From the NCBI GenBank assembly GCA_000156115.1, contig DS995276.1, positions 2,717,849-2,781,848 on the forward strand: a DNA stretch of 64,000 nt, in the 5' to 3' direction. A model generated the notes under the pieces. That model saw only the letters and a program-made list of their open reading frames with translations, ran no database searches and was not told the origin of the DNA. Positions 17,741 to 25,947 of this stretch are shown here, piece by piece. A program made the position numbers and the translations under genes. The stretch comes from Rhodobacteraceae bacterium HTCC2083 (GTDB lineage: Bacteria; Pseudomonadota; Alphaproteobacteria; Rhodobacterales; Rhodobacteraceae). Each line of letters begins with the position of its first letter. Positions within the stretch are counted from its first letter, which is position 1.

Positions 17741-18721
17741 TCACTCTCTAGCGAAAGGATCAAACGAAAGACACTCGAAGCGCGGCGCTTGCATTACCGC
17801 CAGCACTCTGCAAGACGAAGTAAATTTGATGAGCCAGCCTCTCTCTGAGCTTAAGCCGCCTTTGGTTCCAAAAATCTGACCACGGACTCTATTTATAAGG
17901 CTGGTGAGGTCTTGCAGGTGCTTCAGGCCACTAGCCTTTCCAGCTAGCCCCCCATTGAAAACTCGGGTCACAAACTTGTTGTCAGGGCCAAGCGAAATTG
18001 TCTGCTTACGACCTGCATTACGTCCCTTGGTTATCGTGCGCTTGAATGTTGATGACGTATAGCTGGGGATGTCGATGAAGGTGCGTTTTAGCAAAGCGTT
18101 GTAGGCATGAAGCTGTGACCTGAGGGTATCTAGCAAGGCAAGCTCATCTGATGGCAGCTGCTCCTCACTGTACTCAATCTTTCGATTGGTATCGTCATCC
18201 GGGTCATCAACGTATTTGTCGTGAAGGATGATGCACTCTTCATTGGCATGGGTATCGATGTCGTGCAGGTCGAGGGTGAGATCGTTAAATAAGCATCTCA
18301 GGGTTTCTGTATGCCTGATCCGTGTCGTGTAGTTTCTAGTTCGATGGTCTCGGCTGTGAAATGGCTTCAGTTCCACGATGTAACTTGCCTCAACCAACAT
18401 CGCTTCAACATCTACAACTTTGCGTGGAATATGGAGGCCATTATACCGGCTACCGACTGTGTACGCCTTTCTGCCTTTACTGAATCCAACACTGATGGAT
18501 GGGTCTTTGAGCCACTTCACGTAGAGGTCGAGTATAAGAACCCTGAGGCTTTCTTTTACGGTCCGTTTGGCCTTGCGATTGCCTTTAGGTTCTAACACCA
18601 ACAATCCAGCTTCCTCGTACAACTGATCGCACAAGGCTTTAATCTCTGGATGGTCCGACCATGTGTGAACATCCAGAGGTTCTGAGTTCCAGCGGTCAAT
18701 CTTGGGAAGGTCATCTGTCAT
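17741..18721 (-). CDS. Hypothetical protein, island gene
   Basis: 326 aa, not recognised. It starts MTDDLPKIDRWNSEPLDVHT, is mostly charged and soluble, and has no signal peptide or membrane segment. Features visible are a basic stretch PKGNRKAKRTVKESLRVLI near residue 45, a helix-rich middle, an acidic segment HDKYVDDPDDDTNRKIEYSE near 170, and a basic TFKRTITKGRNAGRKQTI near 225. That composition would suit a DNA-binding or replication-type protein, but no motif proves it. The last 60 residues lose the look of a coding region, so a frameshift near 17945 is possible. It probably belongs to the island backbone. Confidence 0.45.
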   Translation of the reverse strand: MTDDLPKIDRWNSEPLDVHTWSDHPEIKALCDQLYEEAGLLVLEPKGNRKAKRTVKESLRVLILDLYVKWLKDPSISVGFSKGRKAYTVGSRYNGLHIPRKVVDVEAMLVEASYIVELKPFHSRDHRTRNYTTRIRHTETLRCLFNDLTLDLHDIDTHANEECIILHDKYVDDPDDDTNRKIEYSEEQLPSDELALLDTLRSQLHAYNALLKRTFIDIPSYTSSTFKRTITKGRNAGRKQTISLGPDNKFVTRVFNGGLAGKASGLKHLQDLTSLINRVRGQIFGTKGGLSSERGWLIKFTSSCRVLAVMQAPRFECLSFDPFARE

Positions 18722-19280
18722 TGGCTCACCTCATTTTGCAGTCAATCCAACAGGTGTGACCCAATAAATCAATGCACGTTACATACGCCTAACTTGGTGA
18801 GACTACTGTCGGGCATACTCAGAAATATTATTGGTGAACAAAGGGCGTATCCGGTGTTTAGTTCACCCGAGGTATAGCGTTAGATCAGCACTATGACCCG
18901 TATCAGATTGACTATCTTGCAGACTTAACCTGTCGCCATGCCTTTGGTTTTGAAAAGGGCAATTCTGTCGTAGGGGCATATTCCTTTGGTAGTGGGCTAA
19001 CCTCATATTCCCCTGTTACCCCCATAGGCATGATGTCGTGTGAAAGCCAGATAGCTAGTTAGATGAACCTTCACAGTTGGTCTTTCTCTGACCCATGCAC
19101 CGGTAACACAGGGGTGTAGCCCAGTCTCACTAGGTCCAGATCGTATGATCTTCCATTTGAGATACCTTCATCAGTCGTTTTATGGGCAGTTCTGTCTCAA
19201 TAGCTTGCTCCACTACTGATACAGCAGTAGTATCAGATAGACCTTAGGGTCTAATGATTCGTCAGATGGAGACACACGCT
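18722..19280. other. Non-coding stretch with inverted repeats before the resolvase
   Basis: No gene is supported in these 559 bases. Just before the resolvase there are two adjacent inverted repeats: CTGATAC at 19216-19222 with GTATCAG at 19230-19236, and TAGACC at 19238-19243 with GGTCTA at 19248-19253. Their place suggests a resolvase binding (res-like) or operator site. Confidence 0.45.
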
Positions 19281-19838
19281 ATGCTTATCGGATATGCCAG
19301 AACCAGCACCACAGACCAACACGCAGGCTTTGAAGCTCAGCTCATGGAACTGAAAGCGTATGGCTGTGAGCGTATGTATCAAGAGCAAGTCAGTGCTGTA
19401 GCATCACGACAAGAACTAGAGCGTGCCATTGATATGCTACGTGAGGGTGACAAGCTGGTGGTGACTAAGCTGGACCGCTTGGCCCGTAACGTAATGCACA
19501 TGGGTGAGCTGCTGGAACAGATTGAAGCAAAGGGCGCTGGCCTTGTGATCCTGTCTTTAGGTTCAGAGACAGTTGATACGTCTACGGCAACAGGCAAGCT
19601 CATCCTGAACATGATGGTGTCAGTCGCTCAGTTTGAACGTGAGATGATGAAGGAACGTCAGGTAGAGGGCATCAAGAGAGCGCAAGCAGAAGGCAAGTAC
19701 AAAGGCCGGGTTCCTACAGCGATGAAGCAAGCGGAAAAGGTGAAGGCTTTGGTAGATGCTGGTGTGACCAGAGTTCAGGTGCAGGAACAGCTTGGGATCA
19801 GTAAGGCCAGTTACTACCGCTGCTTGAAGGTTGCTTAA
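19281..19838 (+). CDS. Serine recombinase, resolvase/invertase family
   Basis: 185 aa small serine recombinase. ATG 19281 follows GGAG by 9 bases and gives the canonical MLIGYARTSTTDQHAGFEAQ, with the catalytic serine at residue 9. Other hallmarks are VTKLDRLARNVMHMGELLEQ near 65, FEREMMKERQVEGIKRAQAE near 125, and a C-terminal helix-turn-helix (VQEQLGISKASYYRCLK). Such enzymes resolve cointegrates, resolve plasmid dimers or invert DNA. The protein looks intact, unlike the island integrase. Inverted repeats directly upstream may be its target. ATG 19254 is an alternative start giving nine extra residues. Confidence 0.9.
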   Translation: MLIGYARTSTTDQHAGFEAQLMELKAYGCERMYQEQVSAVASRQELERAIDMLREGDKLVVTKLDRLARNVMHMGELLEQIEAKGAGLVILSLGSETVDTSTATGKLILNMMVSVAQFEREMMKERQVEGIKRAQAEGKYKGRVPTAMKQAEKVKALVDAGVTRVQVQEQLGISKASYYRCLKVA

Positions 19839-20113
19839 GCCAAGACTCTAGAATGGCCTAACGTCGGATACTTTGGTGGGGGCGTGGGACCCTCCAGAAA
19901 ATACGCAGGTGAATCCGTCTCGCTTGGTTTGCCCATATGAATCCAAGACAAAGATTTAGTAAGCCCGTCAACGGATGTTCATGTCTGTATGCTATCCCAC
20001 ACCTCCAGCGCTTGCCCCCAAGGTGTATAGCCATTGGAGCGCTGGGGTGCGCAGTCGTTGACAATTGTTACCATTGGTATGATCTTGATACTAACTTAAT
20101 ATTGGAGAATAGA

Positions 20114-21109
20114 ATGCAGACTAAATTTTTGGCAGTCTTGCCCGCTTTGGCGATCTTGACGGCATGTGTTGGCAGTAGCAACAACAATGCGGGGGGCACC
20201 ACACCCGCAACAGTGGTAATTCCAACGGGTGCAGCAGCAGGTTCCGTAATTTTGGCTGCGGGCCAAACGGCGGAAGTTTCAACGGAGGACGCGTTGGCCT
20301 TAGATTTTAACAGCTCAGCTGTGGGAGCAGTAGTTGAGCTTACAGATGGCCTACTTGAGGGAATAAAATTTACTGTCCAAGAATCGGTTGGAGGACTAAA
20401 GACCGTCGTTGTAGAAGGTGGTGAAGGCGGCGATGACGGTGATCACGAATTAATTGCCGCTGAAAACCTTAACCTTTTCTTAAAGGCTGCCCTTAACACG
20501 CTTGACGCAGAAGAGGAAAACGTGGTCCAGATTTCTGAAAATGGTGACGTGGGTTATACGGAGTATAATGAGAGAAGCCGAGGGACAAGCAGCCGGCAGA
20601 CTTACTACAGCACTATTTATACAGACGAGGATACGTATTTGGAAGCAAAAGCGGGAAGTGCTGAAGTTGGCGGCGAGGAAACGGTCGCTTTGCAAATTAT
20701 TCGGAACTTTGACGACACATTTGCAGCGCCAACAGGTGACTTCACCTATGTGGGTCCTACGGATGTTTTCATTAGGCGTGCTGACGACTCAGATACTGAT
20801 CCGTATCGCACTACCACTAGCCAAATGAGCGTTGATTTTGGTGACAACACGGGCAGCTACAGCGCCAGTGGTTTCGAAAGTGTAGACCCAGATCTCCCAG
20901 AGCGAGTTATTTCGGTGCAAAGTGATTTTGCGGTGAACTCAACGACGGGGACCTTATCTGGCTCCAGTGGAACTGCATCTGTAGATGGAGATAATCAAAC
21001 TTTTGCTATCGAAGGTGCGTTTAGCCCCAATGCTGATGCGGTTGCAGGCATTATTGCACCCCAAGCTGGCGATCTTGAAGGCGGTATCTTTATCATGGAA
21101 TCGCGTTAA
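20114..21109 (+). CDS. Putative surface lipoprotein, island cargo
   Basis: 331 aa with a lipoprotein signal (MQTKFLAVLPALAILTACVG; lipobox LTAC, cysteine at 18). Start ATG 20114 is preceded by GGAG. After a Gly/Thr-rich linker the protein is acidic, with a negatively charged GGEGGDDGDHE patch, and ends in a beta-rich part: MSVDFGDNTGSYSASGFESV, GTLSGSSGTASVDG and AIEGAFSPNADAVAGIIAPQ. The last stretch resembles the closing strands of transferrin-binding-protein-like lipoprotein domains; this is tentative. A TTGACA at 20058-20063 is a possible -35 box. It ends 5 bases before the barrel gene, so the two form a pair. Confidence 0.6.
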   Translation: MQTKFLAVLPALAILTACVGSSNNNAGGTTPATVVIPTGAAAGSVILAAGQTAEVSTEDALALDFNSSAVGAVVELTDGLLEGIKFTVQESVGGLKTVVVEGGEGGDDGDHELIAAENLNLFLKAALNTLDAEEENVVQISENGDVGYTEYNERSRGTSSRQTYYSTIYTDEDTYLEAKAGSAEVGGEETVALQIIRNFDDTFAAPTGDFTYVGPTDVFIRRADDSDTDPYRTTTSQMSVDFGDNTGSYSASGFESVDPDLPERVISVQSDFAVNSTTGTLSGSSGTASVDGDNQTFAIEGAFSPNADAVAGIIAPQAGDLEGGIFIMESR

Positions 21110-21114
21110 GCAAA

Positions 21115-22176
21115 ATGCCCCGCTTAATATCACTCAAACTAATGATGGCAGCCTTAGGGCTGTTATTTTGCTTCCCAACAGGTGTCCTAGCTGCGTGCTA
21201 CGGTGACGGTGCTAGTGGACGGCTGGGGAACTACTGTGCTTTGGATAAAATCCAAGGTGCTAGAGTTCATATTCGTACAGTGCAGTTGATTGACTACAAG
21301 CTCAAACTTGAGGGCAGCACGAACGGCTTAGGCTTGCCATCAAGGCCAGCTGCTAGCACTGTCCAGAAAGCGATATATCCAATTTTATCGTACTCAAACA
21401 ACATCAACGGCGGCAATTCACCAGAGCCTCTCGTGCTTGGCAATCTTGTGTTTAACGGCGACGAAGAGTTTGTTCGCAAAGAAGGCGTTATCGCTGGATT
21501 TGGCGCTGGGCTGAGTGGGCGCTACGTTCACGCAGACGGCAAGTATTTCACATACGGTGTTAATGCTAGTTATGCGCACAGCCCTAAGTATGGACTTGGA
21601 GTAGCAACAACCAGTGCAAACTTATCCAGCATCAATCATATTAAGAATTGGTGGTACTTAGACGTACACGCAAATACGTCGCGAGTGCGCAAAGACATTA
21701 GCGATGCAACAAATAGCAACCTTAGCATCATTACTTCCAAAATGTTCGAGCCAAGTGATAGCACTTACAGCGAAGCTAGCTTTGGTATAAACCGCTATTT
21801 TGCCGAAAGCTATAATCAAAACCAGCTTCTTTTTGGCTATAAAACCATTCATGCAAACGGCGTTTACAGTGCATTCAACCTTACAGTTGGAGACGCAGTA
21901 GAAAACGAATTGGCTACTAAGTTTGCGTTGAGTGGGCAGATAGTGACGCAATTGGCGAAAAAGCCTCTAAAATTGTCAGCATCTTATTCGCAAGCGGATG
22001 GTGGCGTGCTGCTTGGTGTTGAGCGTGATGAAACAACTATAAGTGTGTCTGCATCCTATCCGATTTGGAAGAGCTTGGCTGCAAGCATCGGGTACAAAAA
22101 GACAGACAGCACAATAGATTACTTTGACATCAGCACGCCGAGTTTTGGCTTACAGTTTGCCGCTATTTCGTTCTAA
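21115..22176 (+). CDS. Putative outer-membrane beta-barrel protein, partner of the lipoprotein
   Basis: 353 aa. A signal peptide (MPRLISLKLMMAALGLLFCF, cleavage probably after VLA at 27) is followed by alternating polar/hydrophobic strands rich in Tyr, Ser, Gly and Asn. Several strand pairs are visible, such as GAGLSGRYVHADGKYFTYGV, NWWYLDVHANTSRV and SYPIWKSLAASIGYKK. The protein ends in FGLQFAAISF, with the terminal Phe expected for outer-membrane barrels. Gene order with the lipoprotein recalls surface-lipoprotein assembly (Slam) pairs, but the TPR domain of Slam is missing, so this is only a suggestion. The five-base gap to the lipoprotein gene supports a joint role. Confidence 0.6.
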   Translation: MPRLISLKLMMAALGLLFCFPTGVLAACYGDGASGRLGNYCALDKIQGARVHIRTVQLIDYKLKLEGSTNGLGLPSRPAASTVQKAIYPILSYSNNINGGNSPEPLVLGNLVFNGDEEFVRKEGVIAGFGAGLSGRYVHADGKYFTYGVNASYAHSPKYGLGVATTSANLSSINHIKNWWYLDVHANTSRVRKDISDATNSNLSIITSKMFEPSDSTYSEASFGINRYFAESYNQNQLLFGYKTIHANGVYSAFNLTVGDAVENELATKFALSGQIVTQLAKKPLKLSASYSQADGGVLLGVERDETTISVSASYPIWKSLAASIGYKKTDSTIDYFDISTPSFGLQFAAISF

Positions 22177-22372
22177 CGGTAGCATTATCGGCAAACCGCC
22201 TCGTACTTTTACGACAATACCGCCACTTAGGTCTGTACTCATGGCGAGGGTGCGTTGATGGAGTTTGCTCTATTGCGATGCGCCGCTGGGCCAACCAACT
22301 TTCTCCCATACAGGAATGCAGTTGGCCCTACTGGCGAAGGCTTACGTCATTCTGACCTCTTAGGCTCTCCCC

Positions 22373-22636
22373 ATGAACATAAAGCTATCGGCTGTATCTG
22401 ACAAAAACATGGACCTTACGTGCAGTGCATGTGGTCATGAGTTCAGCTACAAGATTGCTGATCTGATGCTAACGACTAGCGATGACACAACTACCCATGA
22501 AGTGCGTCAGAGAGCCGTATGCAGAAGCTGTGGTGTCAGGGAGATGGAGAGTATCAGCTGGTGTAGATGCGCCTGTACGGCCCTCTATGTAAGCCTCAGC
22601 GCCATTTCTAGTGCAACGACCAGTCTACGTGGTTGA
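22373..22636 (+). CDS. Small zinc-ribbon-like ORF
   Basis: 87 aa. Two CxxC pairs, CSACGHEF near residue 17 and CRSCGVRE near 51, would form a zinc ribbon; WCRC follows at 68. No function is recognised. The last 20 residues (ALYVSLSAISSATTSLRG) look unlike coding sequence, so the natural end may have been lost. It lies alone near the right end of the island. Confidence is limited by the short length and the absence of a clear Shine-Dalgarno sequence. Confidence 0.4.
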   Translation: MNIKLSAVSDKNMDLTCSACGHEFSYKIADLMLTTSDDTTTHEVRQRAVCRSCGVREMESISWCRCACTALYVSLSAISSATTSLRG

Positions 22637-22835
22637 TTGATTCGCGAAGCCCCTTGAGGGCTAGACCATCAAGCGTATGAAGGCAGGGTGGTAGACGCCT
22701 AGAGGAGTGTTTGAATGGACTAGGGCGTTTGGTCACCAGTTCATTCTATCCGTTGTTTAGTTTGTGGAGCTGATACGGGGCGATGGAAGGGATCGGTCTT
22801 CGCTGAGTAGTCATAAACTGTCGCTGGGTGGGAAA

Positions 22836-22861
22836 ACCTACGGGAAAAACCTACGGGAAAT
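22836..22861. repeat. Right internal repeat, probable integrase arm sites
   Basis: Identical to 15372-15397 in the same orientation: two tandem ACCTACGGGAAA units. It lies 41 bases inside the right core repeat. The reverse complement of each unit contains TCCCGTAGG, which also occurs in the core repeat. Confidence 0.75.
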
Positions 22862-22902
22862 AGCTGCGAAAATTAACGATAATTCTTATGTAAATAAGGG
22901 CT

Positions 22903-22929
22903 AAGACGCCACTGGCATCCCGTAGGGGA
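22903..22929. repeat. attR core repeat overlapping the tRNA-Glu 3' end
   Basis: 27 bases identical to 15286-15312. Bases 22913-22929 are part of the tRNA gene, ten bases lie beyond its 3' end. Integration therefore preserved an intact tRNA-Glu on this side. Confidence 0.9.
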
Positions 22930-22987
22930 ATCGAACCCCTCTTTCCAGGTTGAAAACCTGGCGTCCTAACCGATAGACGAACGGGAC
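22913..22987 (-). tRNA. tRNA-Glu (anticodon TTC)
   Basis: 75 bases on the minus strand. It starts GTCCCGTTCGTCTATCGG, has the anticodon stem-loop CCAGGTTTTCAACCTGG with TTC in the loop, the T-arm AGGGGTTCGATTCCCCT, an acceptor end ACGGGAT, a G discriminator and an encoded CCA. It is the integration target of the island. Confidence 0.97.
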
Positions 22988-23078
22988 GCGCTGTGGCGTG
23001 AGGAGACGTTTAGGCAAAGTCGCCGAGCCGCGCAAGAGGTAAAATCAGGTTTTTGTTTAGAAGTTTTTGGCGCTTAAA

Positions 23079-24821
23079 TTACGCAGGAGCGGCGTCTTCT
23101 AAACGCAACTGTGGGTTTTGACGTCCGCCCCATGAATTGACCTCGAGACGGCCTGCGAGGTGGAAGCGTTTGCCGCCATGTTTCTCTAAAGCCGGACCAA
23201 GGGGCGTGTCCATTGCGCCAAAGCAAATCGCATCAATGCGCGCACCTAAGCCGTCGCCAAAGCTGATCTTAAGGTGGGTTTCGCCAACGCGCTTGGTGAA
23301 CTTGAGTTCCACATCGGGAAAGGCAAAGCGCGGAGCAGGGGCACCTGCGCCGAAAGGGCCTGCTTTTTCCAGCTGTTCTATCAATTCGATCTGGGCAGCA
23401 CCGGGCATAAGCATGCCATCAAGTCGCAGATCAGCGGGACCTGCATCTCCCGCGCCTTGTTTTGCCATCAATTCGGACAGGCGGGCCATAGCGGGTTCCA
23501 GCTGCGCGCGACTTAGCGAGAGGCCTGCTGCCATTTTATGACCACCGCCTTTTTCGATGAGACCTTCGTGTGCGAGCTTTTGAATTGCAGCCCCCAGATC
23601 TACGCCAGAAATCGAGCGGCCCGATCCTTTGCCCGCATCGCCGTCAAACCCGATGACAATTGCAGGGCGATGTGCTGCGTCCTTGAGGCGGGAGGCAACA
23701 ATACCAACTACGCCAGCGTGCCAGCCCTCACCCGCGGCCCAAACGAGTGGCTCGTCAAAGCCACGTTCTTCCGCTTGCTCCAGCGCGGCGGCGCGAACGT
23801 TGTTTTCGATCTCGCGGCGTTCGGTGTTGAGCATATCAAGGCGCTCAGCCATGGCCTTGGCCTCATGTGGGTCGCGTGTGGCAAGCAGGCGCGCGCCTAG
23901 ATCGGCCTTACCAATACGGCCACCAGCATTGACACGTGGGCCAAGTAGGAAGCCAAGGTGATACGAACTGGGCGCTGTGTCCATGCGCGAGACATCGGCG
24001 AGTGCGGTGATCCCTGTGCGTTCGCGGCGCGCCATGACGGTGAGGCCTTGGCGTACCAACGCGCGATTCACACCGATCAAAGGCGCGACATCGGCAACAG
24101 TGCCAAGGGCCACAAGATCGAGCATATTCAGAAGGTTAGGGCCGGTCGCGTTGTCGATCCTAAGCTGTCGGCCCGCTTCAACAAGCATTAAGAACACAAC
24201 GCCAGCCGCACAGAGATGCGCGAGATCACCGGTTTCATCGGCGCGGTTCGGGTTCACAACGGCATGCGCAGGAGGCAGGGTTTCGCCGCCCAAATGATGA
24301 TCAAGCACAACCACATCCGCGCCGACAGCGGCGGTGATAGGTCCATGAGACAGAGTTCCACAATCGACGCAAATGATCAGATCATGTGCTGCCGCGAGCA
24401 TGGCCATAGCTTCGTCATTTGGGCCGTAGCCTTCGTCGATACGGTCAGGAATATAGAGTGTTGCGGATTGATCGAAATGGCGCAGCCAGTCGATGATCAG
24501 CGCGGCAGAAGTGCCGCCATCCACATCATAATCTGCGAAGATTGCGATTTTCTGGCGGGCTTTGACGGCGGCGAGAATGCGCGCTGTGGCCTTTTCCATG
24601 TCCCTGAGGGAACGCGGATTGGGCAACAGATCCTTCAAAGTTGGTGCAAGAAAAGCGTCGGCATCTTGCGGCGTGACGCCGCGCTTGGCGAGCACATTGC
24701 ACAAGGGAGCCGGCAAGCCCGTGGCTTGGGCAATCGCTTCGCCTTGGCGCGCGACTTTGAGGTCGGGACCGACCCAACGGCGGCCTGTCAAAGAACGCTC
24801 GACGTTAAGGAAGGGTCCCAT
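23079..24821 (-). CDS. recJ: Single-stranded-DNA-specific exonuclease RecJ
   Basis: 580 aa, normal length for RecJ, a 5'-3' single-strand exonuclease in recombination and mismatch repair. DHH-family motifs are in order: FADYDVDGGTSAALI near residue 97, ICVDCGTLSHG near 155, VLDHHLGG near 172, GPRVNAGGRIGKADLGARLL in the DHHA1 region, and GGGHKMAAGLS near 440. The DYDVDG motif is usually followed by Ala where this protein has Gly. The glpX gene ends 4 bases upstream, so the two are co-transcribed. The distance to tRNA-Glu is 91 bases, downstream of recJ. Confidence 0.95.
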   Translation of the reverse strand: MGPFLNVERSLTGRRWVGPDLKVARQGEAIAQATGLPAPLCNVLAKRGVTPQDADAFLAPTLKDLLPNPRSLRDMEKATARILAAVKARQKIAIFADYDVDGGTSAALIIDWLRHFDQSATLYIPDRIDEGYGPNDEAMAMLAAAHDLIICVDCGTLSHGPITAAVGADVVVLDHHLGGETLPPAHAVVNPNRADETGDLAHLCAAGVVFLMLVEAGRQLRIDNATGPNLLNMLDLVALGTVADVAPLIGVNRALVRQGLTVMARRERTGITALADVSRMDTAPSSYHLGFLLGPRVNAGGRIGKADLGARLLATRDPHEAKAMAERLDMLNTERREIENNVRAAALEQAEERGFDEPLVWAAGEGWHAGVVGIVASRLKDAAHRPAIVIGFDGDAGKGSGRSISGVDLGAAIQKLAHEGLIEKGGGHKMAAGLSLSRAQLEPAMARLSELMAKQGAGDAGPADLRLDGMLMPGAAQIELIEQLEKAGPFGAGAPAPRFAFPDVELKFTKRVGETHLKISFGDGLGARIDAICFGAMDTPLGPALEKHGGKRFHLAGRLEVNSWGGRQNPQLRLEDAAPA

Positions 24822-24825
24822 ACTT

Positions 24826-25794
24826 TCAGGCGTTTACAGGCAGGCGGTAGGTCATGCGACGCACGGAGCCGGTTTTTGAACGCATCAGCAGCGTTTCTGT
24901 AGTGATATAGCCGACTTCGCGTTTGATCGCAGGCAACAATGTACCGCCTGTGACGCCTGTGGCCGCGAAGATGACATCCTGTGTGACCATATCATCGCGC
25001 GTGTAGATGCGATCGTAATTTGTGATGCCCGCTTTGCTGGCGCGGCGACGCTCATCGTCATTGCGAAACAAAAGTCGGCCAAACATTTGACCACCCATGC
25101 ATTTTAGCGCCGATGCGGCAAGCACCCCCTCTGGGGCACCGCCCGTGCCCATATACATGTCGATGCCTGTAAGATCGGATTCAGCGCAGTGCATGACGCC
25201 CGCCACATCACCGTCAGTGATCAAGCGGATCGAAGCACCAGTAGAGCGTACTTCAGCGATCATTTCCTCATGGCGTGGGCGTTCCAGCATACACACAGTA
25301 ATGTCGGACGGCGCACAGCCTTTTTCGGTGGCGAGCGCTGAAACGCGCGTGGCGTAGGGCATATCTAGGGCGACAATACCCTCTGCGAAACCTGGACCAA
25401 TCGCGAGTTTGTCCATGTAAACATCAGGCGCGTGCAGCATGGAGTCACGCGGGCCCATCGCGATCACGGTCAATGCGTTGGGCATATCTTTAGCGGTGAG
25501 CGTTGTGCCTTCCAGCGGGTCAAGCGCGATATCGACGGCAGGTCCGGAGCCTGTGCCAACTTCTTCACCAATGTAGAGCATGGGCGCTTCATCACGTTCG
25601 CCTTCGCCAATCACAACGACACCTGCGATCTCTAGCAGATTGAGCTGTTCGCGCATCGCATTGACCGCAGCTTGGTCTGCCGCTTTTTCATCGCCGCGCC
25701 CGATCAATCTAGCGGACGCAATCGCGGCTTGCTCAGCCACGCGCGCGAGGCCGAGGGAGAGCATGCGGTCATTGAAATCGACAGAATTATTCAT
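24826..25794 (-). CDS. glpX: Class II fructose-1,6-bisphosphatase
   Basis: 322 aa GlpX-type phosphatase that hydrolyses fructose 1,6-bisphosphate in gluconeogenesis. Signature parts are VNAMREQLN, GEGERDEAPMLYIGEEVG near residue 60, DIALDPLEGTT near 85 (metal-binding), and GTGGAPEGVLAASALKCMGG near 190. The start is followed by MNNSVDFNDRMLSLGLARV, which matches the family. It sits between hom and recJ, an order familiar in Rhodobacteraceae. The 153-base gap to hom contains an imperfect hairpin. Confidence 0.95.
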   Translation of the reverse strand: MNNSVDFNDRMLSLGLARVAEQAAIASARLIGRGDEKAADQAAVNAMREQLNLLEIAGVVVIGEGERDEAPMLYIGEEVGTGSGPAVDIALDPLEGTTLTAKDMPNALTVIAMGPRDSMLHAPDVYMDKLAIGPGFAEGIVALDMPYATRVSALATEKGCAPSDITVCMLERPRHEEMIAEVRSTGASIRLITDGDVAGVMHCAESDLTGIDMYMGTGGAPEGVLAASALKCMGGQMFGRLLFRNDDERRRASKAGITNYDRIYTRDDMVTQDVIFAATGVTGGTLLPAIKREVGYITTETLLMRSKTGSVRRMTYRLPVNA

Positions 25795-25947
25795 TGGAGT
25801 GGTCCTTCTTCGCTTATCTCAGAGTGACCTAGCGACGCGGGGCTTGCAAGAAGAGATACTGGCGCTTGGCTCTTATGGTGGGAGCGAGAAGGCCAGCCCT
25901 CTCGCGCTCTCCCGAGGTATTTTCAGACCAAAAAGGGCTTTAGAGCC

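Larger units (their letters stand above)
15286..22929. mobile_element. Integrated genomic island at tRNA-Glu
   Basis: A 7.6 kb island bounded by direct repeats of 27 bases (15286-15312 and 22903-22929). The right copy is the 3' end of tRNA-Glu plus ten bases beyond it. Contents: a broken tyrosine integrase, a small secreted protein, a decayed NTF2 gene, an unrecognised 326 aa gene, a serine resolvase, a lipoprotein with an outer-membrane partner, and a zinc-ribbon ORF. Coding density is lower and the sequence more AT-rich than on either side. The integrase is next to the tRNA-distal end. With that gene broken, the element is probably immobile without help. Confidence 0.88.

Noticed and set aside
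15229-22990. CRISPR array at the island ends
   Set aside because: The short repeats occur as only two tandem units at each end, with no spacers; att and arm sites explain them.
24216-24902. Long plus-strand open frame opposite recJ and glpX
   Set aside because: It mirrors conserved genes on the other strand, has no start signal and no family resemblance.
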